Assembly (NCBI GenBank): GCA_963921795.1
Contig: OY997645.1
Location: 18,542,865-18,606,864, forward strand
Length of the DNA stretch: 64,000 nucleotides
Direction of reading: 5' to 3'
Origin: Nannobrachium achirus
Lineage: Eukaryota > Chordata > Actinopteri > Myctophiformes > Myctophidae
Both the position numbers and the translations under genes were made by a program. Shown one piece after another: positions 48,801 to 59,998 of this stretch. The notes beneath the pieces were generated by a model that was not told where the DNA came from, did no database searches, and was given only the letters and a program-made list of their open reading frames with translations. The first letter of the stretch is position 1. Each line of letters starts with the position of its first letter.

Positions 48801-50567
48801 TTTTTTCACTCTCCCATCCTTCCCCTTGTCCATCGCTCCTCCATGTCTCACCTCTCTGGTAATGAATCGCCTGTGTTTCCTGACAGTAGGCATGAAAGAG
48901 AAATGTCTTACTCGGCAGAGAATGAAGACGGCTCGCTCATTAGCTCTGGAAAGGTGCACCGAGCCAGAAATGGGGAGATGTCCGGACAGATTTGCTTGAA
49001 ATCAATGCCTGTCTTCTGAAGTCTCCAATGCGTGTCGGCCGCTTTGCCTGCCTCTGCGATTGATCCGGCTGAACTCGCGAGCAATCCTAATTTTCTAATG
49101 AGTGTGTGTGTTTGTGAATAGGCAGGCCGGGCGGATACACAGAGGCACGTAGACGGTGTGCTTGCATAAAGACTCTGAAGAATTGAACAGAGTGAATTGA
49201 TTCCCTTTAGTAGATCACATTTCAGGGCTCCAGTGCGGGTTTGCACTGTCCTTTTGGATTTGGAGAAAACCAATCAAGATGACGGATCCCTTCCCATGTG
49301 ACGAGATCAATACAGAGAGATCACCTCGCCTTTGGTATGAGAGATAGATGCCTCCAGGCCGGCGGGGGGTGTCCAGTTACAGGACACCTAGAGGGCACAG
49401 CGACAAGGTCCCTGGGAAAGAAAAAAGTGCTCAGTTTGCAATGGCCACCACCAACAAGCAACCATATGTTTCCTCCACCATAAAATAAATATATATAAAA
49501 ATCACTGACTGACACCGCAAACAATAGGAAACACAGCCTTGCTGTTCAGCATACTGAACAAGTCAAATGGGCCCCTCCGGCCTCCTAGCTTTTTCTCACA
49601 CCAGACATAATCCTTTCCCTCCAACTATACCAGTTACAAGGTCCTCAGAAAGATATTAGACGGAGGAAGATCTTTTTCATTGAATATTCAGGGCACACGG
49701 AGAACGGCAGAGCAAGGCCCTGGAAGACTCCTTTCTTCTCGTGTAAAGAGGAAACGCATTGAGTGCGTGCACTCCCCCTCTGTATTTGTGTCACCCTTTA
49801 ATGCTGTCTGTTGCCACAGGCCCTTGCGCAGATGTTAGGGCTGGCCTATGGTGTACACACTGCATAGCCCGCCAAGAGCCGGCTAGCGCTTTTTAGCTCA
49901 GGCTAACAGGGCCCATGAGTGGAAGATGGATAGGCCTGTGTGTACTTTTTCTGAAGCTATGTCAATAGCCCTGTCACTTACCCCTGTGCACTGAAGTGCA
50001 TTGGGAGACCTTTACATTGACGTGCTAGTTAGCGACGTTTCGTACTTTTGTCTGGTTTACCGTGCTGCAGGAGATGGGGTGGGGGTTGGATGGGGGTGGG
50101 ATGTCTTTAGGGAAATCATAACGCATCGGCTTCCCGAACCCCTTTTTTGATTATTAATGGAAGTTATTGTGCTGAAGCCCAGAGCTCTCTAGTTCCATTT
50201 AGCTATATACCCCATGGCCCTGTCGTCTCCTTACATCTCTTCTCCTCTCCTCCCTCACCTCCATTTCCTCTTTTACTCATTCCTCCATTGTCCTCCCCCT
50301 TCCCCAGACCTCTCTGCTCTCCCCCTGCTGCATAGCTAATCACCCTCCGCGATTGATTTCATAGCGTGGAGAGTGGTGTCTCTAGAGGGGACGGGGAGGA
50401 GGCTTTTAAAATGTCCTGTCTCGTGGGCAGACATTTTGATGTATGACGCCACACATTGTCATCTGAACGCATTAGCTTGCCATGGCCCTGCTCATGGCAA
50501 GCTTAACATAGCCTGATGTAGGTTTTTGAAGGCCCTGTTAGTTTTTTCCTGTAGATTTACTGTATTT
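45801..50567. other. Long repeat-poor stretch without a recognisable gene
   Basis: Nearly 5 kb with few simple repeats and no bounded transposon. Frames of 60-160 codons have no domain; that at 47957-48445 (minus) is GA/CT-rich. The block 48890-49110 has a balanced, non-repetitive composition. Either intron or intergenic DNA. Confidence 0.5.
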
Positions 50568-51031
50568 AAAGGACAACTTTGTTTTTCTACAACAAGGGTT
50601 CATATTTTATATACAAAATTAAAATATAGTCATTAGTCATAGTCATTAGAGAAAAGAAAATATGAGTGTTAAAATGTTTTCAGTGACTTCTTTCTATCAT
50701 TTTAGTGATTTTAACAATTTTGATTTGCATGCAAGTGGCTAAATATGTATTTTTAGACACAATAAGCCCATTCCACAAGATGCAACGCAATCTTTCATGG
50801 GCAGATGTGACTTATGGGGGCTGGTGTAAATAGTAACAAAAAAGAAATTGCCGGCTTATTGTGTCTAAAAAGACATATTTAGCTACTTGTACGCATGCCC
50901 CCAACCACTGAAATCAAAATACTAAAATCGCAAAAGTGGTAAATGAAAACATTTTAACACTAATTTTTTCCTTTTCTCTAATTACAATCTAAAATATGAA
51001 CCCTTGTTGTAAAAAAACAAAGTCGTCCTTT
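50568..51031. mobile_element. Foldback MITE (about 460 bp)
   Basis: The left end AAAGGACAACTTTGTTTTT and right end AAAAACAAAGTCGTCCTTT pair. Pairing continues through ACAACAAGGGTTCATATTTT, ATTAGAGAAAAG, GAGTGTTAAAATGTTTT and, nearer the centre, GACACAATAAGCC, so almost the whole element is a hairpin. TTAA on the left and TTAG on the right could be a TTAA duplication (piggyBac or Kolobok type). Related fragment at 22239. Confidence 0.88.
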
Positions 51032-51438
51032 AGAAACATATACATTTTCAATATTCAGGCGTACTAGTTGAGTTCAGCCCAAGTAATGTCATCTACGACA
51101 TCATTCATATTAACGTTTTTTTCACTCAATTTATTGTAGGCTAACTGATTTTTTTTCCCGCCCCCGATTTATCCCGAGCGGCCTTTTGCATCTCCCTCGT
51201 TTGCCTGTACGTGGCGTTTGAGCTGCAAGCGAGCGACGTTTCACTAGAGTGAACGGCGTGGCCATTAATCCTAATATTTAGACTCAACCCTCCATCCACT
51301 CCCAGACTGGGCTTGACTACAAGTAATCATATCCCTGAAACCCATGTGTATTATGCTGCTGGGAAGAAAACAGAAAAAAAAAAGAAAACACTACAAGCAC
51401 AGAACGTTACCCCATCAATCTAAAGGTGGGGACAGCCT
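51032..51438. other. No gene seen
   Basis: Unique-looking sequence with an A run at 51375-51384. Confidence 0.5.
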
Positions 51439-51442
51439 TCTC

Positions 51443-51508
<66 letters not shown>
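51439..51508. repeat. (TC)n microsatellite
   Basis: About 34 TC units with one CC interruption near the start. Confidence 0.97.
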
Positions 51509-51510
<2 letters not shown>

Positions 51511-51679
51511 CCGCCCCTCCCAGAACACCATGTTGTTGTTGTTTTTTGTCACTTGTCGTCACCCTTCCCCCGTCCCAGGGGAATATGTTTATGGGCCCTT
51601 TTTCTTACAGTGTGTCCCCTTCCAACCCCTCCCCCCTCTCTCTCCTGTTATATGGGGGCCTGTGCACTTACCGTATGCA

Positions 51680-51699
51680 GGGGGGGGGGGGGGGGGGGG
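51680..51699. repeat. G20 homopolymer
   Basis: Twenty consecutive G residues; length may be unreliable in assembly. Confidence 0.93.
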
Positions 51700-51820
51700 A
51701 CAGACGTATACAGTAGCAGCTGGTGGCTGCGGGGTCGTGATGGATGGCCACTCAGCTGTACGTGTGCCGTGTTCACCAGAGGCAACATGTACAGTATGGA
51801 CCTGCATCTGCACTATAGGG

Positions 51821-51998
51821 CACTGGTTCTCAACCTTTGGGTCGTGGACCCCCAGGTTAAATATTAGAGGCAGAAATTGTGAAAATAGACGATCTACATG
51901 CTCACAACGCCTCGCAACGCAAGGCGTTGTGAGCTTATAGATCGGCTAGTTAAAATATGATTATTTTGGGGGTCACAGCCTGAAAAGGAGAACCACTG
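51821..51998 (+). mobile_element. hAT-like element, deleted copy of the CAGTGGTTCTCAACC family
   Basis: Starts CACTGGTTCTCAACC and ends GGAGAACCACTG, with the same GTCG-GGACCCCCAGG and GGGGGTCACAGCCTG blocks as 4361-4822 but only 178 bp long. Flanks CTATAGGG and CACTAGGG match at six of eight positions. The deletion removed most of the interior but kept the hairpin. Confidence 0.85.
51876..51950. repeat. GATCTACAAGC palindrome, copy 8
   Basis: GATCTACATGCTCACAACGC pairs with GCGTTGTGAGCTTATAGATC around CTCGCAACGCAAG. The left outer arm AATTGTGAAAATAGAC is kept; the right outer arm has decayed. Confidence 0.9.
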
Positions 51999-53100
51999 CA
52001 CTAGGGCTGCAGCTGTTAATCCAATCGTTTCAGTCGATTAAAAACAATAAATGAAATAGATGTATAATTTTACGAAAAAAGCTTAAAATAATATCACACC
52101 CAGTGTGATGTGAGCAGTGTATGAGTTACTGTAATTTCAATTTTCAAGTGTCCCGCGAAGCTTGGCCAATGCGGGACGGGACGGGGCGTACATACAGACA
52201 AAGCCAGATCTGGGAGCGGTTAGCACCGCTCAAATATATACAGATGTTTTAGGAAGGAAATAATCTATAGTTGCAGCCTTAATCTGCAAATTTCTCAAAT
52301 CCTCAGTTTTCCGTTAACTCTGAGAGTGTAAAGATGGAGTCAAATGGACCGTTTTTTTATCAAGCAATCCCAATAGTTTAATGTCTTCTTCTCACAAATA
52401 GCATGAGGTAATGTAAGGTAAATGTTTACACCATGCTATGGGGATGCAGCAGACCACTGTCATGTGCCTATGAAGAGCTGGGGAGGAGATTACCACAAAA
52501 AAAAAAAAAAGATTACATTTAATGGGATTACAGTAATCTGGCTGTAAATAAAGTGGCGACGGTGAAATGCTGTAAAATATCCCATCATCAAATTGCAGAT
52601 GCATGCAGAAAGAAATGTGGTTTACATGCACCCCTAAAACCCAATATACTGTACTTTGTTGTACGCCAGTAGTGATAAGTAGCTGATCTACAAGCACACA
52701 ACACATTACGAAGCATTGTGAGCTTGCAGATCTGAACGAATGTATACCTATTCTGACATTCCCAGAATAAGCATGCTAGGGTTCATGTGGTTAAATGTAC
52801 CATGAAATGATTGAGAGGCGCATCATTTTACATTTCTTGGTTGACACGCTAGCTGTAGATCACAGTGGAATTATAATATCGAAGTGAAAGTACTCTAAAA
52901 CACCAAAAAACCTTCAGCGCCTCCCAAGTAGTCAGATGTCATCAGTGAATTCAAGTATTCCTACAGATTTACATCCCTAATTAAGATTTGTAGCAGCTAA
53001 TCAATGGCCTGTGACAGACTACATTTTGAGTGTCATCTTCCTTAACGTTGATGCACACACAGTGACATCCTGAGTTGTTCATTTACCCATCTGTATGTAC
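51999..53100. other. No gene; possible hAT fragment at 52004-52285
   Basis: AGGGCTGCAGCTG near 52005 and TTGCAGCCTT near 52281 could be decayed hAT ends, without a clear duplication. The rest is AT-rich with an A run at 52497-52510. Confidence 0.4.
52680..52735. repeat. GATCTACAAGC palindrome, copy 9 (apparently free-standing)
   Basis: AGCTGATCTACAAGCACACA and a right arm TTGTGAGCTTGCAGATCTG flank ACACATTACGAAGCA. I see no surrounding terminal inverted repeats. Confidence 0.8.
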
Positions 53101-53205
53101 CGTCATCGTCAGGCAGAAACCTCATATCTCCATATTTCAACTATGTACGTTTCTTTTCCGTAAACCAATGCCCTACACTTCATCAATCAAGAGTGTGGCA
53201 CAAAA

Positions 53206-53264
53206 GTAGTTAAAATAGCAGATCTACAAGCTATGAGAATATAGATCCGCTGTTTTCCACTACT
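53206..53264. repeat. GATCTACAAGC palindrome, copy 10 (reduced)
   Basis: AGTAGTTAAAATAGCAGATC and TACAAGCTAT on the left; ATATAGATCCGCTGTTTTCC and ACTACT on the right. The core is shortened and asymmetric. Confidence 0.8.
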
Positions 53265-53300
53265 TTAAACCATTTTTAAAATAATAGCGATACCCTCTAT

Positions 53301-53520
53301 TATTTTTATGCGCATGCATAAAGTGAATGGCAAATCGAGTGGCAAAGTGAGTTTAACGTTGTTTAACGTAGTGTAACGTCGTTTAATGCAATCAGATCCA
53401 TTCTGTTTGGATGTATGGGCTGTCAAGACCAGAAAGTATATATATATATTTTTTGCCACTCAGTAGGCGTTCCCGCATAACTTCCAGGTATGATGATGAT
53501 GTCACGCGCATACCCTCTAT
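53301..53520. mobile_element. Insertion inside M1 copy D
   Basis: An 11-bp direct repeat ATACCCTCTAT lies at 53290-53300 and again at 53510-53520, bracketing sequence absent from other M1 copies. It contains three GTTTAACGT-type repeats and an AT run. Class unknown; a repeat longer than 8 bp would suit a retroposed sequence, but no poly-A is seen. Confidence 0.7.
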
Positions 53521-53669
53521 AATAAAAAATAAACGGTTTTGGACATACAAGGTTTCCATCCGACGGCGACGATCCTCTGATACCCTGTACTGTGTGATTG
53601 AACACTGAGGATGTTACTTCATAGGGGGAATGGGAGTTGCTGTGTTGCTGGTGGCTGGGCTATGGGAGC

Positions 53670-54190
53670 TGGTGTGTGTGTGTGTGTGTGTGTTCACTGT
53701 GTTGGAGTGTGTTTGTGTGTGTGAGAGAGGGAGGGGGGTATGGATATTTTGAGGTGGAGGGATGTGATGACCCACGGACCCTATTGGAGGATGCCGCTCG
53801 GTCATGGAGGGGGAAAGCGCCGCGGGGCAGGCTGTGCATGTGCTTTCAGGTCACAGCGTGGACGACAGAGAGACAGAGAGAGAGAGACGGGGAGAGAGAG
53901 AGGGATCTGCCATTGATCCTGTGGCATTAGCCGGGGCCGTGCTCATAATGACTGCTGTGTGTGTGTGTCTGTGTGTGTGTGAGTGTGAGTGTGTGAGTGG
54001 GACTAATTGTGCGTACATTCAGTACTGTACACATATGTGTGTAGATATGTATGTGGCGAGCGGAACTCCCCACATGCATGGGTACAGCACACGCATGCAT
54101 ATACACGTGTGTGTGTACACGACACGTGGGCGTGTGCTCTCTGTGTGCAGCTATTTGTGCGCACGTGCTTGTGTGTGTGTGGGTATGTGT
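53670..54190. repeat. Patchy GT-rich simple sequence
   Basis: Interrupted GT runs at 53671-53695, 53956-53998 and 54108-54186 with a GA run at 53873-53903. The overlapping Cys/Val-rich frames are artefacts. Confidence 0.8.
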
Positions 54191-54556
54191 GAGTGAGTGA
54201 GTAAATGACAAGTCTTGTAAATATCTGCAGCAAGTGTTTATATATCTCGGTGATTAATTGTAACTCGCTGAGACAAATAAATTGCTCATGCATATGTCTG
54301 CAGCCCCCGATGGCTATATATATGAGCATATTTGTAGCGTGTATGTTGTGTTAGTGCAATTGTGCGTGTGTCCCCACACGCCTTCTTGGTGTCATTAACG
54401 TATAGGGGGTGTGTGTGTATAGTCAGCTTGCGAGTTGCGACACAAGTTGTGTTTCTTTGACTGTGTTTGTGCATGTGTACTGTACAGGTGAGCGCATGCG
54501 TGCACGCACAAGCGCTCATCTGAGTGTGCATGAGCGAATGCCCCGGTGCATTCCAT

Positions 54557-54779
54557 CACCGTACCGGCAGAAACCTTGTATCTCCAAGTATTTTTTTGTA
54601 AAGTAAAGCTCTGCTTCATCACACCAGACTGTCGCACAAAACTAGTGAAAACAGCCGATCTACAAGCACACTGTGTGCTTGTAGATCGGCTGTTTTCACT
54701 ACTTTAAATCATTTTTACAATGATAAATACTAAACAAACTGATTTGGACATACAAGGTTTGCATGCGACAACAGCGATT
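54557..54779 (+). mobile_element. MITE family M1, copy B
   Basis: ACCGGCAGAAACCTTGTATC with CTCTGCTTCATCAC on the left, the hairpin at 54643-54701, AAATCATTTTTACAATGATA, GATTTGGACATACAAGG and GCGACAACAGCGAT on the right. Same order as copy A at about 80 percent identity by eye. Confidence 0.87.
54643..54701. repeat. GATCTACAAGC palindrome, copy 11 (perfect)
   Basis: Two 29-bp arms are exact complements around a single T. The left arm reads TAGTGAAAACAGCCGATCTA then CAAGCACAC. Compared with copy 1 the inner AACGCCTCG stem is missing from both arms. Confidence 0.97.
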
Positions 54780-54859
54780 CTCATGTGTAGGGCATGTGTG
54801 TCCATGCGTGAGAGAGAGAAACCGAGTGTGTGTGTGCCGTCTGTACGTGTTGCACATGC

Positions 54860-55260
54860 ATGCGTGTTGTCCCTGCACGCCGGCAGGCCGGGCCGGGTGG
54901 AAAACCGGGATGAGAGCAGAGCAGTGTGCGTGGCGACTCATCCATCATGCGCCCCGGCCCCCCCGCCGGGCCTGCCGTGGCCTCAGAGGAGAGCAGCACA
55001 GCACTGTCACGGTGACATTGGGCTCATTTTGGACCAGAAAAATGGCTTGCACGGCACGGCGGCGGGCGGGCGGCGGCTACACGAGCAAATGGCGAATCCG
55101 CCCCGCCGGCAATCGTTCTCCCTCCAGGCTATATATACTACGGCCAGCCAGTGTCGTCGTGGTAACAACACCCCCACTAAACGCCTCAGACCCCCGCCTC
55201 ACTATGCTGCAGGCAGCGTTTTGTCCCGCGACACGTGTCCACGCTAGTGGAGTGAGGGCC
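54860..55260. other. GC- and CpG-rich segment
   Basis: Dense CpG (GCGGCGGGCGGGCGGCGGC, CCGCCCCGCCGGCAATCG) with TATATATAC at 55129-55137. It could be a CpG island or promoter-like segment, but open frames over it have no domain and no splice-bounded exon was found. Confidence 0.4.
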
Positions 55261-55336
55261 TAATCTGAGAGACTGCGAAATGTGAAAAGGGCCATTATTT
55301 TTGTCTTAGTTCCAAGGGGCTGTGGAGGAGGCTGCT

Positions 55337-55378
55337 TTAGACACACAACACACACGCACGGCACGCACGCACACGCAT

Positions 55379-55424
<46 letters not shown>
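55337..55424. repeat. (CA)n microsatellite
   Basis: CACG-rich start, then pure AC from 55380. A G11 run follows at 55516-55526. Confidence 0.95.
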
Positions 55425-55426
<2 letters not shown>

Positions 55427-55635
55427 CCCCTGCATTCCTGGGTAACCTTGCCTTGATTAGGAGAGGCGGGGGATGAGAAGAAGAGGAAATAAGAGGACCA
55501 GGGACAGAGAGAATGGGGGGGGGGGTCCCATGCTGCTGTAATGTGAAGAGGTGAGTCAGCAGCCCAGGCAGAGTGCAGGCCGTCCAGTCAGCGTGTTTAC
55601 ACCTCTGAGGGGCCCAGGCTCTGTTCTGAGACTCT

Positions 55636-55659
55636 GCTGCTGCTGCTGCTTCGTGACTC

Positions 55660-55697
<38 letters not shown>

Positions 55698-55701
55698 GAG
55701 G
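55636..55701. repeat. (CTG)5 and (GA)n
   Basis: Five CTG/TGC units at 55636-55650 and about 19 GA units at 55662-55701. Confidence 0.93.
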
Positions 55702-55736
55702 GTGAATGGCATGCACACGCATATATTTATCCAAAG

Positions 55737-55897
55737 GCCCTTTACAATGTGCGTTACATTCACCCATTCACACACACATTCATACACCGGTGGTGGCGGT
55801 GGAAACCATGCAAGGCTCACCAACCAGCTCACCGTCCGGGAGCAACTAGGGGTTTAGTGTCTTGCCCAAGGACACTTGGACATGTAGACAGGAGGTG
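55737..55897 (+). mobile_element. SINE-like fish repeat fragment
   Basis: TTCACCCATTCACACACACA, GGTGGTGGCGGTGGAAACCA-TGCAAGG and TGTCTTGCCCAAGGACACTT follow a repeat I recall as common in teleosts. No intact promoter boxes. Confidence 0.5.
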
Positions 55898-56151
55898 TAG
55901 GTCTGGGCAATTGACCAAAAATATATTAAAAAAAACGATCTTTTGAGGAGCAGGGGTTTTAAATATCAACGAATTGACACGAAACATGTAATTGTTAATT
56001 GTAAATTGATCTGATTAACCACTTACAATACAAAATAGTGAAAACGTGAAAATCAGTTATTGTCACTTTTCTTTTGATAATCGTTCATTAATCATAATCG
56101 AGGCAAACGTTTGAAATAATTGTGATATTGATTTGAAGTCGCCCAGCCCTT
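55898..56151. mobile_element. Possible hAT element (TAGGTCTGGGC ends)
   Basis: TAGGTCTGGGCAATTGACC and AAGTCGCCCAGCCCTT are imperfect complements and resemble hAT ends of the TAGGGCTGGGCGAT type. No target duplication was found. Confidence 0.45.
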
Positions 56152-56470
56152 GTATGTGTGCAGTTGAGAGATGTGTAAGTTATATTATACATCTGTGTAT
56201 GTTGCGTTTGTATGTGTGTACGTGTGTGTGCATGTGCGCGCATTTGTGCACGAGCGTGTGCGTGTGTGTGTGTGTGTGTTGGGGGGGTATAAATGTGGGT
56301 GTGTGCGTGTAAATCTCTCTCCATGGATTTAGCCTGCTATGATAGGAGTAACACACACATGCCTTCCATCATAAGCTGCTGGGGAGGATGGGTGTCAAGG
56401 TCAGGTGACTTGCTGTGTAATGAATATACAATGCAGTGGTACCCTGGAGAGAGACACAATGGAGGGGGGT

Positions 56471-56516
56471 AGATTGATAGATTGATAGAGAGATAGATAG
56501 ATAGATAGAGGCTTAT

Positions 56517-56575
<59 letters not shown>

Positions 56576-56589
56576 CAAAAGACAGACAC

Positions 56590-56660
<71 letters not shown>

Positions 56661-56733
56661 CATAGATACACACATAGACAGACAGACACATAGACAGAAG
56701 ATGGATAGACGGATGGATAGATAGATATACAGT
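56471..56733. repeat. (GATA)n and (ACAG)n tetranucleotide arrays
   Basis: GATA/GATT units to about 56510; about 15 ACAG units at 56519-56576; ACACAAAAGACAGACACATAG interruption; about 17 more to 56660; then mixed ATAG/GACA units. The antisense Cys-Leu-Ser-Val frame is artefactual. Confidence 0.96.
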
Positions 56734-57963
56734 GTTATGATCTTCGCCATTTCCAAATCAATCTTTTCTGCTGCAGTAATCTGCTATTAATGCAAAGCGC
56801 AGCACCTTCTTTCACAGCAACTGTATGTGTCTGTGCTTGCATGCTCGCACAAAGCGTACTGTATGTGTGTTGGGTGTTCATTGCTCCCTGGTTAGCTGTG
56901 CTTGGTTTGTATGAGAGATGTTTCATTGTGCTAGACTAGGTTCCTCTGGGTAAACATACATGAGCATCGGTGGGGCAAGAAATGTTGAGCCTGTTTGTCA
57001 GGCAGCTGATGATGTGCTCTGCCCTTTTCAAAGCACTCGGATCTCCTCCTCTCTTCTGTCTCTCTGTCGAACGATGCTGTCAGGCGGTGGGTAGCTACAG
57101 TAGCTACGGTAGCTCACCTCTTAGCTATGTACAGCAGCAAGAGACGTTGCTTTCAAGTAGTGGAGGAAAACATAATTGGCAATTCCTCCACTTAAAGGCT
57201 ACACCTATAAGTGGAGGATGATAGAAGTCTTGTAATGTCAATAATCTATCAGTGTGCTCATGGAATGAACAACCCACCGGACCAGAAGAAAACATCTTGG
57301 TTGATGAATTACCCAGACAGAGTTGGATTTTCTGTTAAAAAGCATTTGATGTTTCACTTTCACTTTCAAGACTTATGTGTATCCATCCAGTTGTCAATCC
57401 TTACACAAACATAGACACACAGGTCACGTATCCATTAATTCATATAGACAACATCACTGTATTTTGATGTAATTCCTCTAGAAAGAGACACACTGTCTTC
57501 CAGCCACATCATCTGTGGAGGCAGATGGAGGGTGTCTGTGTGAGTGTGTATTTGTATGCATGCGTGTGCGCATGCTCGTGTGTGGGTGAATGTGTGTGTT
57601 TGTTTCAATTGAAAGACGGGGACACACGAAAGGCTGTCAGAACAAATACCTCCCATTAGAAGGACGAATTGCTCAGAGTTGGAGCATGTGGCAGAATGGG
57701 AACCACAGAAGATGGAAGGAAAGATGGGTGGGTCAGAGTAAAAGGAATGGTGCAATGGTGGGGAGTTTTCAAAGTCAGGAAGGGATGGAGGCGGGGATGG
57801 GCAAAGCAGAGGAGAAGTAAAAGAAAGAGGGAGGAAGAGAAAGAGAGCGAGATAAAGTGCAGAAGGAAGCGACGGAGGAGTGGAGAGATTCACAGCACGT
57901 CTGCCCCCTGGCCATCGTCCTGTGTCTGCAGCTGTAAGTCTCTTGTCAGCCCTGCCCCTTTAA
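56734..57963. other. No gene seen
   Basis: Contains a GA-rich stretch at 57800-57890. No supported exon. Confidence 0.5.
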
Positions 57964-57993
57964 ACACACACACACACGCACGCACGCACGCAC

Positions 57994-58033
<40 letters not shown>
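57964..58033. repeat. (CA)n microsatellite with CACG variants
   Basis: CA and CGCA units, pure CA from about 58000. Confidence 0.96.
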
Positions 58034-58036
<3 letters not shown>

Positions 58037-59848
58037 ACAATACACTAAGAAACAGTAGGCTAGGTTCATGCACAAGCACGCATGCCATCACACTTGTGCA
58101 ATAAGCCTCCATTCACTGAGACGGGTCCAGCTGACATGAAGAAATGAATCCCAACAACAACAACAACATCAGTGTCCTTTGATGAACTGTGTCAGCACCT
58201 GGTCTCTTTTCTGCCTCTTCCTGTTCTTGGATTCCTTTTTTTTTACCTTTTTTCTTTTTTTTTTCTTCAAACCAATGGATCCCTGTTCTAAAGACCAGCC
58301 AGCCAGCCTGCCTACTCACAGGCAGAGACCGGTCGCATGGCCTGCTGATCGATCACATGCTGTCCTGTCACCGGAGATCAATGGCCATCCATCCTCTTGT
58401 ATTGGAGATCTCGTTTTCCTCCATTTATAGTGAGCGGCGGGTGCCCGGTGACCTTACGCTCCCTTGTTTGTCAACCTCACCTTTCCCATAAGTCGAGGCC
58501 CCAGAGGTCAACAACGGCCGTTATTAATTTGCACAACCTCGTCGGCTTTAAATGTCCTATTGAGCTTCAGCGCTGCCCCTGTATTGTCTTTCATACAAGC
58601 TCCGAGAATAACTTCCTTCCTGTGTAGGGAGGGGTGTGGCGGGGGGGTGGGAGGGGCAGAGGATCGATACCGTTGCATGGGACGCAAGAAATATTACGCC
58701 ATTGCACTCGCAATAAGGACAGGAGTTCTGGCGTATACGCGCCAGCTTAAGCTGGAATCAATAGCCTTAATGTAAATGGAAACTCTTCCCTTCTGGTTCC
58801 TGTGAAGCTATTGTGGTTTTCCAGTGTACATTTCTATATACGCGATAAAAAGCATGTGTTCGCACAGTGCTGAGGAAACTAGGCCAAAGGGTTTGTCCGC
58901 TGTTGCCTTTTCCTTTTGAACATGTGCGCCTGCTTTTACAAAAAGAAAATCTGTGGTTCGCTAAACAAAAATGTTTCACTTACAGGCTGGGTACTCCACT
59001 TGGACTTGTAACTATGTCAACACTAGTACACACTGGCCTTCATCAGGGCCAGTCATCTTCTGCAAGAGAACTCTTCATCCAACGTCCTCAAAGTCCCAGT
59101 GTGTTCCTCGGTGTTAACAGAACCAACCGGGCTGTTAACGTTCACCCTGCTGTCTCTTATCGCACACGCCGCGAGTGTTGTACTGTGAAGGAATGGTGAA
59201 TAACATGTTTCAATCACTCTGTCACGGGAGAGGTGTAATCTTTTCTGCGCTGCGCGGCATATGTCCTTCCATTTCCAACTAAATCCTTATTATGCCTCGG
59301 AAGCGAAGGTCATTGTCAAAGCCGGGCGGGGGGGGGGGGTGATTAAGTTAATCCACTTGTTTTGCGAATCCGATTTACCTCATTTTCCAAACTAAGGGAA
59401 CAATGTTCCGGCACAAAGACATCAAGATGATAGTGTGATGAGCATTAAGGAGGAGCAGGGCCCCCCCAGACTATAGCGAGGACCACATTATCTGTGTGCA
59501 TCATCTGCATCACCCCGTCTCACCCCACCCCACCCCATCTCGCCTGGCGCTTCCTAGTTCTATCAGCGGACTTCTAATGACTGCGTTCAAAGCTATCTAC
59601 ACCAGATGGAAGGCAGAGTGAGATAGAATGGGCGAGAGAGCTCAATGAGGATGAGATACTGATGGAGAGAGAGTGAGAGAGGGAGAATGACAAGAAAGGG
59701 ACAAAGCGACACAAAGAACAAGGAGAATGGTATGTGTGCGGTGTGAGATAACGAGGGGACGGTAGACACTGAAAGAGAGAGGGGGTGAACACAAGTTAAA
59801 TCCAACATGATCTCTGGTTATTTATGGACACATCTTTGGCGCTGCAAT
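58034..59848. other. No gene; unique-looking stretch
   Basis: A T-rich tract at 58228-58266, a G12 run at 59328-59339, CCCCA repeats at 59520-59540 and GA-rich sequence at 59610-59700. The part 58430-58620 is non-repetitive and might be conserved non-coding DNA. Frames have no domains. Confidence 0.45.
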
Positions 59849-59937
59849 CAGGGGCGTCACAAGGGGGGGGGGAAGTGGGACTGGGTTACTAGGGCCCAAG
59901 GTGGAAGGGCCTTAATTGTGTTATACTTTAGCTATTG

Positions 59938-59998
59938 AGAAATAGCAGATATACAAGCTCACAGTGTGCGCTGCGAGCTTGTAGATCTGCTATTTTTG
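59938..59998. repeat. GATCTACAAGC palindrome, copy 12
   Basis: GAAATAGCAGATATACAAGC and TCACAG pair with CTGCGAGCTTGTAGATCTGC and TATTTTTG. The inner CGCGGCAC stem present in copy 5 is gone. Confidence 0.92.

Larger units (their letters stand above)
53101..53573 (+). mobile_element. MITE family M1, copy D, with a nested insertion
   Basis: The left end CGTCATCGTCAGGCAGAAACC, a TTCATCAATCAAGAGTGTGG block, hairpin at 53206-53264, CATTTTTAAAATAATA, then about 220 bp of foreign sequence, then AAACGGTTTTGGACATAC and the right end TCCATCCGACGGCGACGAT. Other M1 copies run straight across the interruption. Confidence 0.85.

Noticed and set aside
51344..51940. 198-codon frame
   Set aside because: Joins a (TC)n run, a G20 run and a hAT end; no domain or splice context.
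52004..52285. hAT element with AGGGCTGCAG ends
   Set aside because: Only about 10 bp of imperfect inverted match and no 8-bp duplication; kept as a note only.
54720..55247. Two overlapping frames of 166-175 codons in GC-rich DNA
   Set aside because: Frames are open because GC-rich sequence has few stops; they overlap in different phases and contain no recognisable domain.
56518..56699. Regularly spaced array of possible functional repeats
   Set aside because: Simple (ACAG)n tetranucleotide expansion.
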